Assembly: GCF_004016515.1 (NCBI RefSeq)
Contig: NZ_SACT01000003.1
Location: forward strand, 372,001 to 436,000
DNA from: Rubrivivax albus
GTDB lineage: Bacteria > Pseudomonadota > Gammaproteobacteria > Burkholderiales > Burkholderiaceae_C
DNA: 64,000 nucleotides
Reading direction: 5' to 3'
Of the stretch, positions 21,032-28,732 are shown in pieces. Every line of letters begins with the position of its first letter. Positions within the stretch are counted from its first letter, which is position 1. Position numbers and translations under genes: made by a program. The notes under the pieces were generated by a model. It saw only the letters and a list, made by a program, of their open reading frames with translations. It made no database searches and had not been told where the DNA came from.

Positions 21032-23317
21032 TTAAGGCCGGGGCAAACCCGCATCGGCGTGCGGGGGCGGACGGTAACGGGTGGCCGGTCCGCGGCCGGT
21101 GACGACCAGCAGTCCGCGCTGCGCCAGCAGGGCCAAATGCCGCGACGCCGTGGCCGGCGCCACGCCGGCGATCTCTGCATAGGCGGACTTGGCCAGTTCA
21201 CCCCGCACCAACAGCGCCTGCACCACGGCTTGCTGGCGCGGCGCATCGAGCAGGTCACCGGCTTCGGCGGCCCACTGGTCGGCCAGCGAGCGCCCGGCGT
21301 CCTCGGCGCGCCCCAGCTGGCGTCGCAGCGCCTCCAGCTCGGCCTCCAGTGCCGGCCCGAGGTCATGGCGAGCGATCCAGGCCCGCGCCAGTTCACGCTC
21401 GGTCAACGCGATGCCGGCATAGCATCGCGCCAGATCCAGCTGCACCCGCGCATGAGCCTCGGGGGCGAGGCCCGCGGCCAGCCGCTCGCGCAACCGGCGG
21501 ATCTCGGCAAAGGCCTCCACGTGCACTGCCGTCTCGGCGGGCAACAGCCGGTCGGCCTCGGGGACATTGCCGTCGCCCAGCACGTCGCGGCGCAGGCGGC
21601 GCACCGCCTCCAGTGCCGCCGGGCCGCAGTCGGACACCGGGGTGGCCAGGGCCGCGTCACGGTGCTGGTCTCCCAGGCGCTCGTCCTCGGGGTCGGCATC
21701 GCGCCGGAAGCGGGTGTAGTGCGCCTCGGCCAGGTTGTAACGGGCACGGAAGGCATGCAGGCGCAACCCGGCGTTGCCGGCCAGTGCAAGCGCCTGGCCG
21801 TAGGCACCCAGGGACGCCCCCAGGGCGCCGGCGAGGAAGTGCGCCGCACCGATGTTGAGATGGGCGCTCACCACGATCTCGGGCTCGGTGACCCCCGGGG
21901 CTTCGAGCACCTGCGTCGCGGTCTCGATCGCGCGCGCGGTGTCGCCCGCTTCCGCATAGTCCTGCGACAGGTTGAGCAGGGTGGCGCGCATCGAACGCCG
22001 GTCGCCCAACCGCTCGAAGATGTTCAGGGCGCGCTGGCGGTGTTCGATGGCCTGCGCGAGTTCGCCGCGGCGGCGGGCGTGTTCGCCCCGCACCTGCTCC
22101 ACCAGGCCGAGCACGGCGTCGGGCAGCGCAAAGCGCTCACCCAGGGCGGTGATGCGGTCCAGCGTGGGGCCGGCCCGCGGGTCGTTGCGCAGCAGGTACA
22201 GCCAGGCCAGCCGCGCCAGTGTGGTGGCCAGCTCGGCCGCGGCGTCGGCACCGTCGTCGGCCAGCGTGTCGGTCAACGGCTGGTCATGCAGGAACTCGGC
22301 ACTGTCCTGATAGCAGGCGAACGCCCGGTCGGCGTCGCGCGGCTCGTGATACCGCCCCAGCGCACCGTAGGCGATGCCGGTGAGTCGGCGGTCGCCGGTG
22401 CGATGAGCGGCCTGCAACGCGGCTTCGAGGTGCCGGAGTTCGGTCTCGGCTGCCCCCCGGGTGCGAGCGAGTTCGGCACGCGCCAGCGTGAACTCGACAC
22501 GCTCTCGCGCGCCCACGGAGGGGTCGGCCGCGATGCGCTCCACGATGGCGTCGGTGGCGCGGTCTGCGGCCAACCCTGCCGCGTGGCGGCGCAGGGCCTG
22601 GGCGGCCAGGTGGGCATCGCCCGCGCGCCACGCGTGCCAGAGCGCGGACGGCGCATCACCCTGCGCCAGCGCCCGCGCCATCTGGGCCCGGTGCCAGTCG
22701 TGCGCTGGCGCAGCGTGGGCGGCCTGGGCGTCATGCGCCGCCGCCTGCGCTGTCTGTGCGGCCAGCGCGCGGAGCGCCAGCTCGGCAGCCACGTCGGGCG
22801 GCCCGCTGCACAGCAGCACGACCAGCTGCTGGCGGGCACGGTCGAGGTAGCGGTAGACGCTGCTCGGCGCCACGTCCCACAGGCCGCAGAGGTTGTCGAG
22901 CGCCGGCTCGTCCGTTCGGCGTCGATAACGGGCGGGGAAGTCGGGAATCCTCAGCAGCCCCTGGTGGCCGGCCAGCGCGAGCACCGGCCGCCAGCCGGCC
23001 TGACCGAGCCAATGGTCGGCCGACACCGGCGCCTGCAACGGCTGCAGGTCCGGTCGCAGCTGACCGACGGCCCACTGCAGCAGCAGGTCCACGAGCTCGG
23101 GCAGCGGCCACGGGTTGCCGTCGCCACTGCCCTGCACCAGCGGCACGAAGCGGCGCAGCAGTCGGCGCGTCGCGCGCGGGCGCTGCCGCAGCAGGTCGGC
23201 CAGCGTGCCCTGGCGCTGGGCCTGCAGCACCTGGTCGATCAGGGTCGCGGCCAGGCGAGATCGGGCGCTGGCCGGCAGTGGGGGACCGGGGTCGTCGGGC
23301 AGGGAGGCGCGGGCCAT
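21032..23317 (-). CDS. large HTH / helical-repeat / winged-helix protein, putative regulator
   Basis: 761 residues from ATG at 23317. No signal peptide or membrane segment, so probably cytosolic. N-terminal region to about 170 includes a helix-turn-helix-like segment (LWDVAPSSVYRYLDRARQQL, 146-165). Residues about 200-600 are Ala/Leu/Arg-rich helical hairpins that look like TPRs (for example RALNIFERLGDRRSMRATLL, AHLNIGAAHFLAGALGASLG). The last ~60 residues form a winged helix (AEIAGVAPATASRHLALLAQ then GLLVVTGRGPATRY) like those at the ends of Fic-type and other regulators. No NB-ARC or ATPase motif seen. Divergent from a C11-type peptidase 75 bases away, and inserted ahead of yajC. No family recognised; a sensor/regulator of the peptidase is inference. 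Confidence 0.7.
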   Translation of the reverse strand: MARASLPDDPGPPLPASARSRLAATLIDQVLQAQRQGTLADLLRQRPRATRRLLRRFVPLVQGSGDGNPWPLPELVDLLLQWAVGQLRPDLQPLQAPVSADHWLGQAGWRPVLALAGHQGLLRIPDFPARYRRRTDEPALDNLCGLWDVAPSSVYRYLDRARQQLVVLLCSGPPDVAAELALRALAAQTAQAAAHDAQAAHAAPAHDWHRAQMARALAQGDAPSALWHAWRAGDAHLAAQALRRHAAGLAADRATDAIVERIAADPSVGARERVEFTLARAELARTRGAAETELRHLEAALQAAHRTGDRRLTGIAYGALGRYHEPRDADRAFACYQDSAEFLHDQPLTDTLADDGADAAAELATTLARLAWLYLLRNDPRAGPTLDRITALGERFALPDAVLGLVEQVRGEHARRRGELAQAIEHRQRALNIFERLGDRRSMRATLLNLSQDYAEAGDTARAIETATQVLEAPGVTEPEIVVSAHLNIGAAHFLAGALGASLGAYGQALALAGNAGLRLHAFRARYNLAEAHYTRFRRDADPEDERLGDQHRDAALATPVSDCGPAALEAVRRLRRDVLGDGNVPEADRLLPAETAVHVEAFAEIRRLRERLAAGLAPEAHARVQLDLARCYAGIALTERELARAWIARHDLGPALEAELEALRRQLGRAEDAGRSLADQWAAEAGDLLDAPRQQAVVQALLVRGELAKSAYAEIAGVAPATASRHLALLAQRGLLVVTGRGPATRYRPPPHADAGLPRP

Positions 23318-23392
23318 CGTCGGGCAACAGGGGATTGCGGAGTCTAGGGCGGCGGTGCTGTCATTCCCGGCTGTCTGCCGGAGTGTCTGCCC
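23318..23392. promoter_or_regulatory. divergent intergenic region with direct repeat (regulator / C11 peptidase)
   Basis: The 75-base gap must contain both promoters. TGTCTGCC occurs at 23372-23379 and 23384-23391 (12-base period), with GGAG, the peptidase ribosome site, between the copies. Binding of a regulator here would block translation start signals or the promoter; possible operator, unproven. Confidence 0.35.
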
Positions 23393-24982
23393 ATGCCCCC
23401 CTCGTCGACCCTGTCCCTGCCCGCCGCCCGGCGCCGTGGCCCTGCCGGATCCCATGGCGTGCTGTTCGCCGTCTATGCCCCCTTCGGTGGCGACCCGGTG
23501 CTCAGCCGCTGGCCGCGCAGCAGCCAGGCGCCCATCCACCAGCAGGCCCTGGTCCAGGCGCTGAAGGAGACGGCCGCCCAGGGTGTCAACGTGGCCGCGC
23601 TGATCGACCTGCACGACGACGACAGCTGGCTGGTCGAGATCCCGGCCGGGCGGCCGGAGCGCATGACGGTGCATTCGGTCTGGAAGCAGGACATGGCACG
23701 GCCGCAGGCGCTCAGCGGCTTCCTACGCCGGGCACACGCCCGGTTTCCGTGCGGCGCGCTGGTGCTGGCCCTGGAGGGGCACGGCGCCGGCTTCGTGCCC
23801 GAGATCGACCCGCTGCGGCTGACGCCGGAGAGCATCACCGGCTGGCAGGCGGGTGGCCAGGCGGGCGAGGTGCGCTGGGTGCAGTCGGCCGACGGCACCG
23901 GCTACGAGCCCGAGGCCGGCTCCCCGGCATTGCCGATGTTCTCGCCCGTGTTGCCGATGTTCTCGCCGGTGCTGCCGGCCGCCGGCATGCCGATGTCGAC
24001 CTGGGCACTGGCGGCGGCATTGCGTGCGGCACGGGCCCGTGGCGTGCCGCGGCCGGCGGTGCTGCACTTCAACAACTGCTTCAACATGTCGCTGGAACTG
24101 CTGCACACGGTGGCACCGCACGCCACCGTGGCCACCGGCTACGGCAACTACAACTTCTTCACCGCCGGCGCCGCCTACCCACGCGTGTTCCAGCGCCTGC
24201 GCATGGCTGGCGGGGCGTCGGCCGAGGAGCTGGGCCGCTGGTTCGCGCTGGAGAACGCCGCGCTGCTGCGCGCCAAGGGCAACCACCCCACGCTGGGCGC
24301 CAGCCTGCGCCTGAGCCGCGTCCGGTCGGTGACCGCGGCGCTCGACCGCCTGGCACGGGCGATGACCGCAGCCATGCAGGCCGCCGCCGGTGCCCGGGGC
24401 CGCATCCGCCAGGCCATCGTCGCCGCCCAGCAGTTCGACTCCGACGCCGACCAGCACCTGGAGACGCCCGACCAGGTCACCGACCTGGGCAGCCTGGCGG
24501 TGCAGCTGCAGGCGGTCTTCGGCACCGGCGACCCGATCGGCGCCGCGGCGGCCGGTGTCGAGTCGGCCCTCAAGGGGGTCTGGCAGTACGGCGATTTCGA
24601 ACGGCCCTGGACCGACGAGTCCCAGGTCTGGGACTTCCGTGCCCGGTATCTTGGCGTGGGCATCTTCCTGCCCGACCCGGCGCTGCAGGGCCGCTGGGAC
24701 TGGCGCTCGCCCTACTACCTGGCGGGCATCGCCGACCCTACCCTGCCGCCGGCGCACCGGGCGCAGATCCCCTTCCTGAGCGACCTGGGCGGGCGACGCC
24801 CGGACTGGGTGGCCTTCCTGGTCGAGTACCACCGCGGCACGGCCTTCAAGGGTTTCCTGCCGCCGCGGGCGCCGGTATTTCCGGTGTTCAACGCCCGCTT
24901 CAAGCCGGAGTTCCCGCCGCCGACCGACAACGACCCAGCGCCGGCACCGCCCAAGCCGCCGCGGCGCCGGGGCGGGCGCTGA
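23393..24982 (+). CDS. clostripain-like (family C11) cysteine peptidase
   Basis: 529 residues, no signal peptide evident. The His of the dyad is in LVLALEGHGAGF (His130) and the Cys in VLHFNNCFNMSLELL (Cys229), each at the end of a hydrophobic strand, as in clostripain and other caspase-fold CD-clan enzymes; an Asp preceding the Cys in many C11 enzymes is Asn here. NVAALIDLHDDDSW at 66-79 is the first strand. Between His and Cys lies a doubled heptapeptide LPMFSPV (180-193). The C-terminus (~residue 400 on) has WDFRARYLGVGIFLPDP and a Pro/Arg tail. C11 enzymes usually cleave after Arg or Lys. GGAG lies nine bases upstream. Paired divergently with the 761-residue regulator-like protein. Confidence 0.75.
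   Translation: MPPSSTLSLPAARRRGPAGSHGVLFAVYAPFGGDPVLSRWPRSSQAPIHQQALVQALKETAAQGVNVAALIDLHDDDSWLVEIPAGRPERMTVHSVWKQDMARPQALSGFLRRAHARFPCGALVLALEGHGAGFVPEIDPLRLTPESITGWQAGGQAGEVRWVQSADGTGYEPEAGSPALPMFSPVLPMFSPVLPAAGMPMSTWALAAALRAARARGVPRPAVLHFNNCFNMSLELLHTVAPHATVATGYGNYNFFTAGAAYPRVFQRLRMAGGASAEELGRWFALENAALLRAKGNHPTLGASLRLSRVRSVTAALDRLARAMTAAMQAAAGARGRIRQAIVAAQQFDSDADQHLETPDQVTDLGSLAVQLQAVFGTGDPIGAAAAGVESALKGVWQYGDFERPWTDESQVWDFRARYLGVGIFLPDPALQGRWDWRSPYYLAGIADPTLPPAHRAQIPFLSDLGGRRPDWVAFLVEYHRGTAFKGFLPPRAPVFPVFNARFKPEFPPPTDNDPAPAPPKPPRRRGGR
23930..23971 (+). repeat. 21-base tandem duplication inside the C11 peptidase gene
   Basis: Units 23930-23950 and 23951-23971 differ at one base and each encodes LPMFSPV. 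In-frame, so expansion or contraction would change a linker between the catalytic His and Cys without breaking the gene. Confidence 0.85.
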
Positions 24983-25019
24983 CGGGCACCGCCGGGCGCA
25001 GTCGGGCGTGATGGGCCGG

Positions 25020-25040
25020 GCGATCGTCTCGCGATCGTCT
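25020..25040. repeat. short direct repeat downstream of the peptidase gene
   Basis: GCGATCGTCT occurs twice (25020-25029 and 25031-25040), with period 11, about 40 bases after the peptidase stop. It may be an operator or chance; no function can be assigned. Confidence 0.3.
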
Positions 25041-25103
25041 GACCCCCCGCCGGAGGGAGGCCGGAACCCGCGTCGCAATGGGAGGCGCGGATCGATGGAA
25101 TGC

Positions 25104-25135
25104 GTGTCATGGCGCCACGGTGGCGCCGGTGACAC
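25104..25135. promoter_or_regulatory. long inverted repeat before the small membrane-peptide gene
   Basis: GGCGCCAC at 25111-25118 and GTGGCGCC at 25120-25127 form a 17-base perfect palindrome, extended by GTGTCA (25104-25109) and TGACAC (25130-25135). It ends four bases before AGGA, the ribosome site of the gene at 25151. It may be an operator, or a stem-loop terminating peptidase transcripts; no T tract follows. Confidence 0.5.
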
Positions 25136-25150
25136 GACAGGACATCGACC

Positions 25151-25381
25151 ATGGCCACGCTCCGCGCCCTCCCGACCCGACCGCTGCCCCACCCGCTGAC
25201 GCTGCTGCCGACGCGGCCGGCCCGGCGCCAGCCCCCGCACCCGCGACTCGCCCACGCCGGCCCTGACCCGCTGGAGCAGATGGCCCGAGACGACCGCGAG
25301 GACTGGGCGCTGCTTCGCCTGGTGCTGTGTGTGGCGGTGGCCACCGTGCTGATGGCCGTGGCCAGCAGCTTCCTCGGCTGA
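25151..25381 (+). CDS. small single-span membrane peptide, hypothetical
   Basis: 76 residues. Basic, Pro-rich N-terminal half (LPTRPLPHPLTLLPTRPARR) then an acidic patch (MARDDREDWALL) and one C-terminal hydrophobic helix (LVLCVAVATVLMAVASSFLG). AGGA at eight bases before the ATG supports translation. It lies 156 bases before the LytS-type kinase on the same strand, behind a strong inverted repeat. Coding status is moderately supported by the coherent membrane helix; no family recognised. Confidence 0.45.
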   Translation: MATLRALPTRPLPHPLTLLPTRPARRQPPHPRLAHAGPDPLEQMARDDREDWALLRLVLCVAVATVLMAVASSFLG

Positions 25382-25399
25382 CCTCCTGGCACTCGGACA

Positions 25400-25423
25400 G
25401 GGCGGTGGCGGGCGGCACCGCCC
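25400..25423 (+). terminator. stem-loop between the small peptide gene and the LytS-type kinase
   Basis: GGGCGGTG (25400-25407) pairs with CACCGCCC (25416-25423) over an eight-base loop, 18 bases after the stop at 25381. No T tract, so termination or attenuation is tentative. Confidence 0.3.
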
Positions 25424-25537
25424 GTCGGCCACCACTGCAGTCTGTCAGTGCCCCAGCGCGGTGCGTCGGGCCCGCCGGACGACCCCCGGCCGGGGATGGC
25501 ACAGTGCGGGCCTCGTACACCCCGTGCCGTACCGTCC

Positions 25538-26998
25538 ATGAGCCCCGCCCCGTCATCCGCCGCCGACACCTGGCAGGCCTTCCGCAGTGGCACGCTGCGC
25601 GCCTTCCATCGCTATGCCAGCTGGCTGGTCAGCATCAGCTGGAAGCGCTTCGTCCTGCTGTCGCTGCTGCTGATCATCGCCTCGGCGATCACGCAGTCGC
25701 TGCCGCCGTTCAGCTACACGGTGTCGGAAGAGGTCGAAGTCCCGATCGAGCTGCCGGAACTGCCGGAACTGCCGGAGATCCCCGAACCGCCCGCGCCGCC
25801 CAAGCCGGCCAAGGCCCCGGCCATCCGGATCGAGAAGCCGGCCAAGGACGCACCCGACCCCGACGGCGTGGAGATCTCCATCGACGAGCGCGGCATCCGC
25901 ATCCGGCCCAAGGGCCGCGCCGCCGAGGCCGCCGCATCGGCCGCGGCGCCTGCCTCCGGCGCAGCCTCGGCCGGCAGCCCCGGCAGCATCGAGATCTCGC
26001 TGCCGCAGAGCGCCACCCGCGAGGTGATCCAGGAAGCCATCGACGCCGCACGCGAGGCGCTCGAGGAGTCGGTGGCAGCCCAGCGCGAAGCGCAGCAGGA
26101 CGCCGCCCAGGCCGCCCGTGACGCCCACCGCGCCGCCCGCGACGCGATCCGCGAGGCCCGCGACGCGCTCAAGGCCGTCAACCCCGGCGGCACACGCACC
26201 GTCACCCGCAACCGCGTCGTGCACTGGGGTGACTTCCTCACCGACCTGGCGCTGATCTGGATCGTCGCCAGCGCCATCATCAAGATGGTCTACAAGGGCC
26301 GCATCCAGGCCGAGGTGAAGGCGGCGCAGGCCACCGAGACGGCCGAGGCCGAGTCGCTCAAGCGTCAGGTGGTGGAGGCCCGCATGGCGGCGATGCAGGC
26401 GCAGGTTGAGCCGCACTTCCTGTTCAACACCCTGGCCAGCATCGACCACCTGATCGAGACCGACCCGCCACGCGCCAGCCAGATGCAGAAGAACCTGATC
26501 GCGCTGCTGCGCGCCAGCATGCCCACGATGCGCGAGGCCGCGGGCAACGGCAGCGGCGGCGTGCGCGACCTGGGGCGCGAACTGCAGGTGATCCGGCCCT
26601 ACCTGGAGATCCTGAAGGTGCGCATGGAGGAGCGCCTGTCCACCGAGATCGACGTGCCCGAGGGACTGCAGTCGGCCGAGTTCCCGCCGATGATGATCCA
26701 GACCCTGGTGGAGAACGCGATCAAGCACGGCCTGGAGCCCAAGGCCGAGGGCGGCCACCTGCGCGTGAAGGCCGAGGTGGTGCACGGCAAGCTGGCCGTC
26801 AGCGTGGCCGACACCGGCCTGGGCTTCGGCAAGGCGGCCACCGCCGGCACCGGCGTGGGCCTGGCCAACATCCGCGAACGCCTGCAGATGCTCTACGGCG
26901 CCAAGGCCAGTGTGGCCGTCACCGCCAACGAGCCCAGCGGCACCATCGTCACCATCACCGTGCCCTACAAGCCAGTCGAAGAAGGAGCCGCCGCATGA
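25538..26998 (+). CDS. LytS/AlgZ-type membrane sensor histidine kinase with unusual periplasmic region
   Basis: 486 residues from ATG at 25538. First helix about 37-53 (RFVLLSLLLIIASAITQSL), then a ~180-residue presumed periplasmic part: Pro/Glu run (ELPELPELPEIPEPP, 71-85), Lys-Pro-Ala stretch, a short beta motif (GVEISIDERGIRIRPKG) and a long Ala/Arg/Glu helix (about 160-212). Second helix about 233-251. The kinase follows: VEPHFLFNTLASIDHL with His293, ENAIKHGLEP (N box), DTGLGF and GTGVGLANIRERL. Signals through the LytTR regulator two genes on. The periplasmic part resembles no sensor domain I know; a coiled-coil envelope sensor is inferred. Confidence 0.88.
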   Translation: MSPAPSSAADTWQAFRSGTLRAFHRYASWLVSISWKRFVLLSLLLIIASAITQSLPPFSYTVSEEVEVPIELPELPELPEIPEPPAPPKPAKAPAIRIEKPAKDAPDPDGVEISIDERGIRIRPKGRAAEAAASAAAPASGAASAGSPGSIEISLPQSATREVIQEAIDAAREALEESVAAQREAQQDAAQAARDAHRAARDAIREARDALKAVNPGGTRTVTRNRVVHWGDFLTDLALIWIVASAIIKMVYKGRIQAEVKAAQATETAEAESLKRQVVEARMAAMQAQVEPHFLFNTLASIDHLIETDPPRASQMQKNLIALLRASMPTMREAAGNGSGGVRDLGRELQVIRPYLEILKVRMEERLSTEIDVPEGLQSAEFPPMMIQTLVENAIKHGLEPKAEGGHLRVKAEVVHGKLAVSVADTGLGFGKAATAGTGVGLANIRERLQMLYGAKASVAVTANEPSGTIVTITVPYKPVEEGAAA

Positions 26999-27399
26999 AC
27001 GCCATCGCCCTGTCTCCGCGCCGATCCAGCCGCTGGCCCTGGGTGCTGGGGGCGCTGCTGGTGCTGTTCCTGGGCGCGATGGCGCTGTCCTGGACGGCGC
27101 TGTCGGCGGTCAATCCAATGCCCTTCAGCGTGGTCATCGACGGCGAACGCGTGTTCGAGGACGTCGACCTTTCGGCGCTGCACCCTGGCCATCTGCTGAC
27201 CCTGGCGGCGGTGCTGGCGCTGGCGCTGCTCTCCCTGATGGTGGTGGTGCCGGTGGCCATGGTCACCGTGCTGGCATGCGTGGTGGTGGGCGTGCTGGCC
27301 GTCGTCGGCCTGCCGCTGCTGGTGGTCGCCGTGGTGCTGGCGGTGCTGCTGTCGCCGCTGTGGCTGGCGGTCTGGCTGCTGATCAAGCTGCTGGCATAG
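26995..27399 (+). CDS. membrane protein encoded between kinase and response regulator
   Basis: 134 residues. ATG overlaps the kinase stop (ATGA), so the two are translationally coupled. First helix WVLGALLVLFLGAMALSW, a ~35-residue extracytoplasmic loop (MPFSVVIDGERVFEDVDLSA), then long hydrophobic stretches from about residue 60 to the end that could form two or three helices. No family recognised. Its position suggests an accessory or modulator of the two-component pair. Confidence 0.7.
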   Translation: MNAIALSPRRSSRWPWVLGALLVLFLGAMALSWTALSAVNPMPFSVVIDGERVFEDVDLSALHPGHLLTLAAVLALALLSLMVVVPVAMVTVLACVVVGVLAVVGLPLLVVAVVLAVLLSPLWLAVWLLIKLLA

Positions 27400-27408
27400 C
27401 ATCGGCGC

Positions 27409-28230
27409 ATGAACGCTCCGAACGCCGCTTCCGCCCCCCGTGCCGTGCTCGCCGACGACGAGCGGCTGATGCGAGAACAGCTGCGCGCCCGCCTGCTGGA
27501 CGCCTGGCCCGAGCTGGAGATCGTCGCCGAGGCGCGCAACGGCCAGGAGGCGGTGGACCTCGTCGCCCAGCACCGGCCCGACGTGGTGTTCCTGGACATC
27601 CGCATGCCCGGGCTCACCGGCGTGGAGGCGGCACGCCAGATCGCGCAGATGGAACTCGGCCCTGACGAGATGCTGCCCGAGGTGGTCTTCATCACCGCCT
27701 ACGACCAGTACGCGGTGGAAGCCTTCGAGCAGGGCGCGGCCGACTACGTGCTCAAGCCGGCCGAGCGCGAGCGGCTGCTGGTGACGGTGCAGCGCATCCA
27801 GGACCGCCTGGCGCGCCGCGGCACGCCCGAGGAGACCGGCAGCGCGCCGCTGCAGCAGCTGCTGCACCAGCTCGGCGCACGCCTGAACCCGGCCGGGGCC
27901 CCGCAGTACCTGCAGTGGATCCAGGCCAACGTCGGCAGCACGATCCAGATGATCCCGGTGGCCGACGTGCTGTTCTTCATCAGCGACGAGAAGTACACCC
28001 GGGTGCAGACCGCCCAGGTCGAGGCCCTCATCCGCAAGCCCATCAAGGAACTGGTGGACGAGCTCGACCCGCAGCTCTTCTGGCAGATCCACCGCAGCAC
28101 GCTGGTCAACGTGAAGGCCATCAGCGAGATCACGCGCGACTTCCGCGGCCGCCAGATCGTGCAGGTCAAGGGCCACCCCGAGAAGCTCGAGGTCAGCCGC
28201 AGCTACACCGGCTTGTTCAAGGGCATGTGA
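27409..28230 (+). CDS. LytTR-family response regulator
   Basis: 273 residues. Receiver domain 11-130: acidic pair DDE, phosphoacceptor Asp63 in VVFLDIRMPG, Thr in FITAYDQYAVEAF and Lys in DYVLKPAE. LytTR DNA-binding domain about 165-270 (VADVLFFISDEKYTRVQT, FWQIHRSTLVNVKAI). This is the cognate partner of the LytS-type kinase at 25538; the product is a cytosolic transcription factor binding direct repeats in target promoters. Targets not evident. Confidence 0.94.
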   Translation: MNAPNAASAPRAVLADDERLMREQLRARLLDAWPELEIVAEARNGQEAVDLVAQHRPDVVFLDIRMPGLTGVEAARQIAQMELGPDEMLPEVVFITAYDQYAVEAFEQGAADYVLKPAERERLLVTVQRIQDRLARRGTPEETGSAPLQQLLHQLGARLNPAGAPQYLQWIQANVGSTIQMIPVADVLFFISDEKYTRVQTAQVEALIRKPIKELVDELDPQLFWQIHRSTLVNVKAISEITRDFRGRQIVQVKGHPEKLEVSRSYTGLFKGM

Positions 28231-28258
28231 TCCCCGGGACGGCGCGGCGGTGCCGGCC

Positions 28259-28645
28259 TCACTGCCGCACCAGCGTCAGCACTTCGCCGTTGCTGGCACG
28301 CCGGAGGTAGACCGCAGCGCCGTCCGCCCGGTACTCGCTGCACGACGCGCCGCTGCGCCGCAGCGTCACGCACACCTGGCTGCCTTCGACGCGGTACGGC
28401 CCGTCGTCCTTGAAGCCGGTGCCGACATCCACGAAGAGGTGGCCCAGGCGCGAGTACTCCATGCGCCAGTCGCGCCCTTGCGCGTCGACGGCCCGGAAGA
28501 CCTGGCCGACCAGCCGCGCCTGCAGTGCCGCCGGTTCCAGCGCCCCGGCCGCAGGCGGAAAGGCGGTCGTCATCTCGGCCCGTGCCGGCCAGGCCGCCAG
28601 CAGGGACGTCAGGACCAGGCTCGTGAGAAGGACAATGCGTGTCAT
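28259..28645 (-). CDS. small exported protein of unknown function
   Basis: 128 residues with a clear signal peptide (MTRIVLLTSLVLTSLLAAW, cleavage near PARA-EM). The mature ~105 residues are predicted beta-rich with two Cys (VCVTLRRSGASCSEY) that could pair in the periplasm. The pattern V-C-V-T-L-R and YRVEGSQ recalls small periplasmic YXWGXW/DUF995-like domains but I cannot assign one. Convergent with the LytTR regulator. Confidence 0.65.
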   Translation of the reverse strand: MTRIVLLTSLVLTSLLAAWPARAEMTTAFPPAAGALEPAALQARLVGQVFRAVDAQGRDWRMEYSRLGHLFVDVGTGFKDDGPYRVEGSQVCVTLRRSGASCSEYRADGAAVYLRRASNGEVLTLVRQ

Positions 28646-28732
28646 CGTCGGCTCCCCTGTGGTGATGGGTGACCGATCGTGGCGCCAGTCCGCCGGCGGG
28701 GCATCGTCCCAGCTGGGGACGTTCGGGGGCCG

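Noticed and set aside
23318..23674. N-terminal extension of the regulator-like gene
   Set aside because: It would overlap the C11 peptidase gene and shows no conserved sequence.
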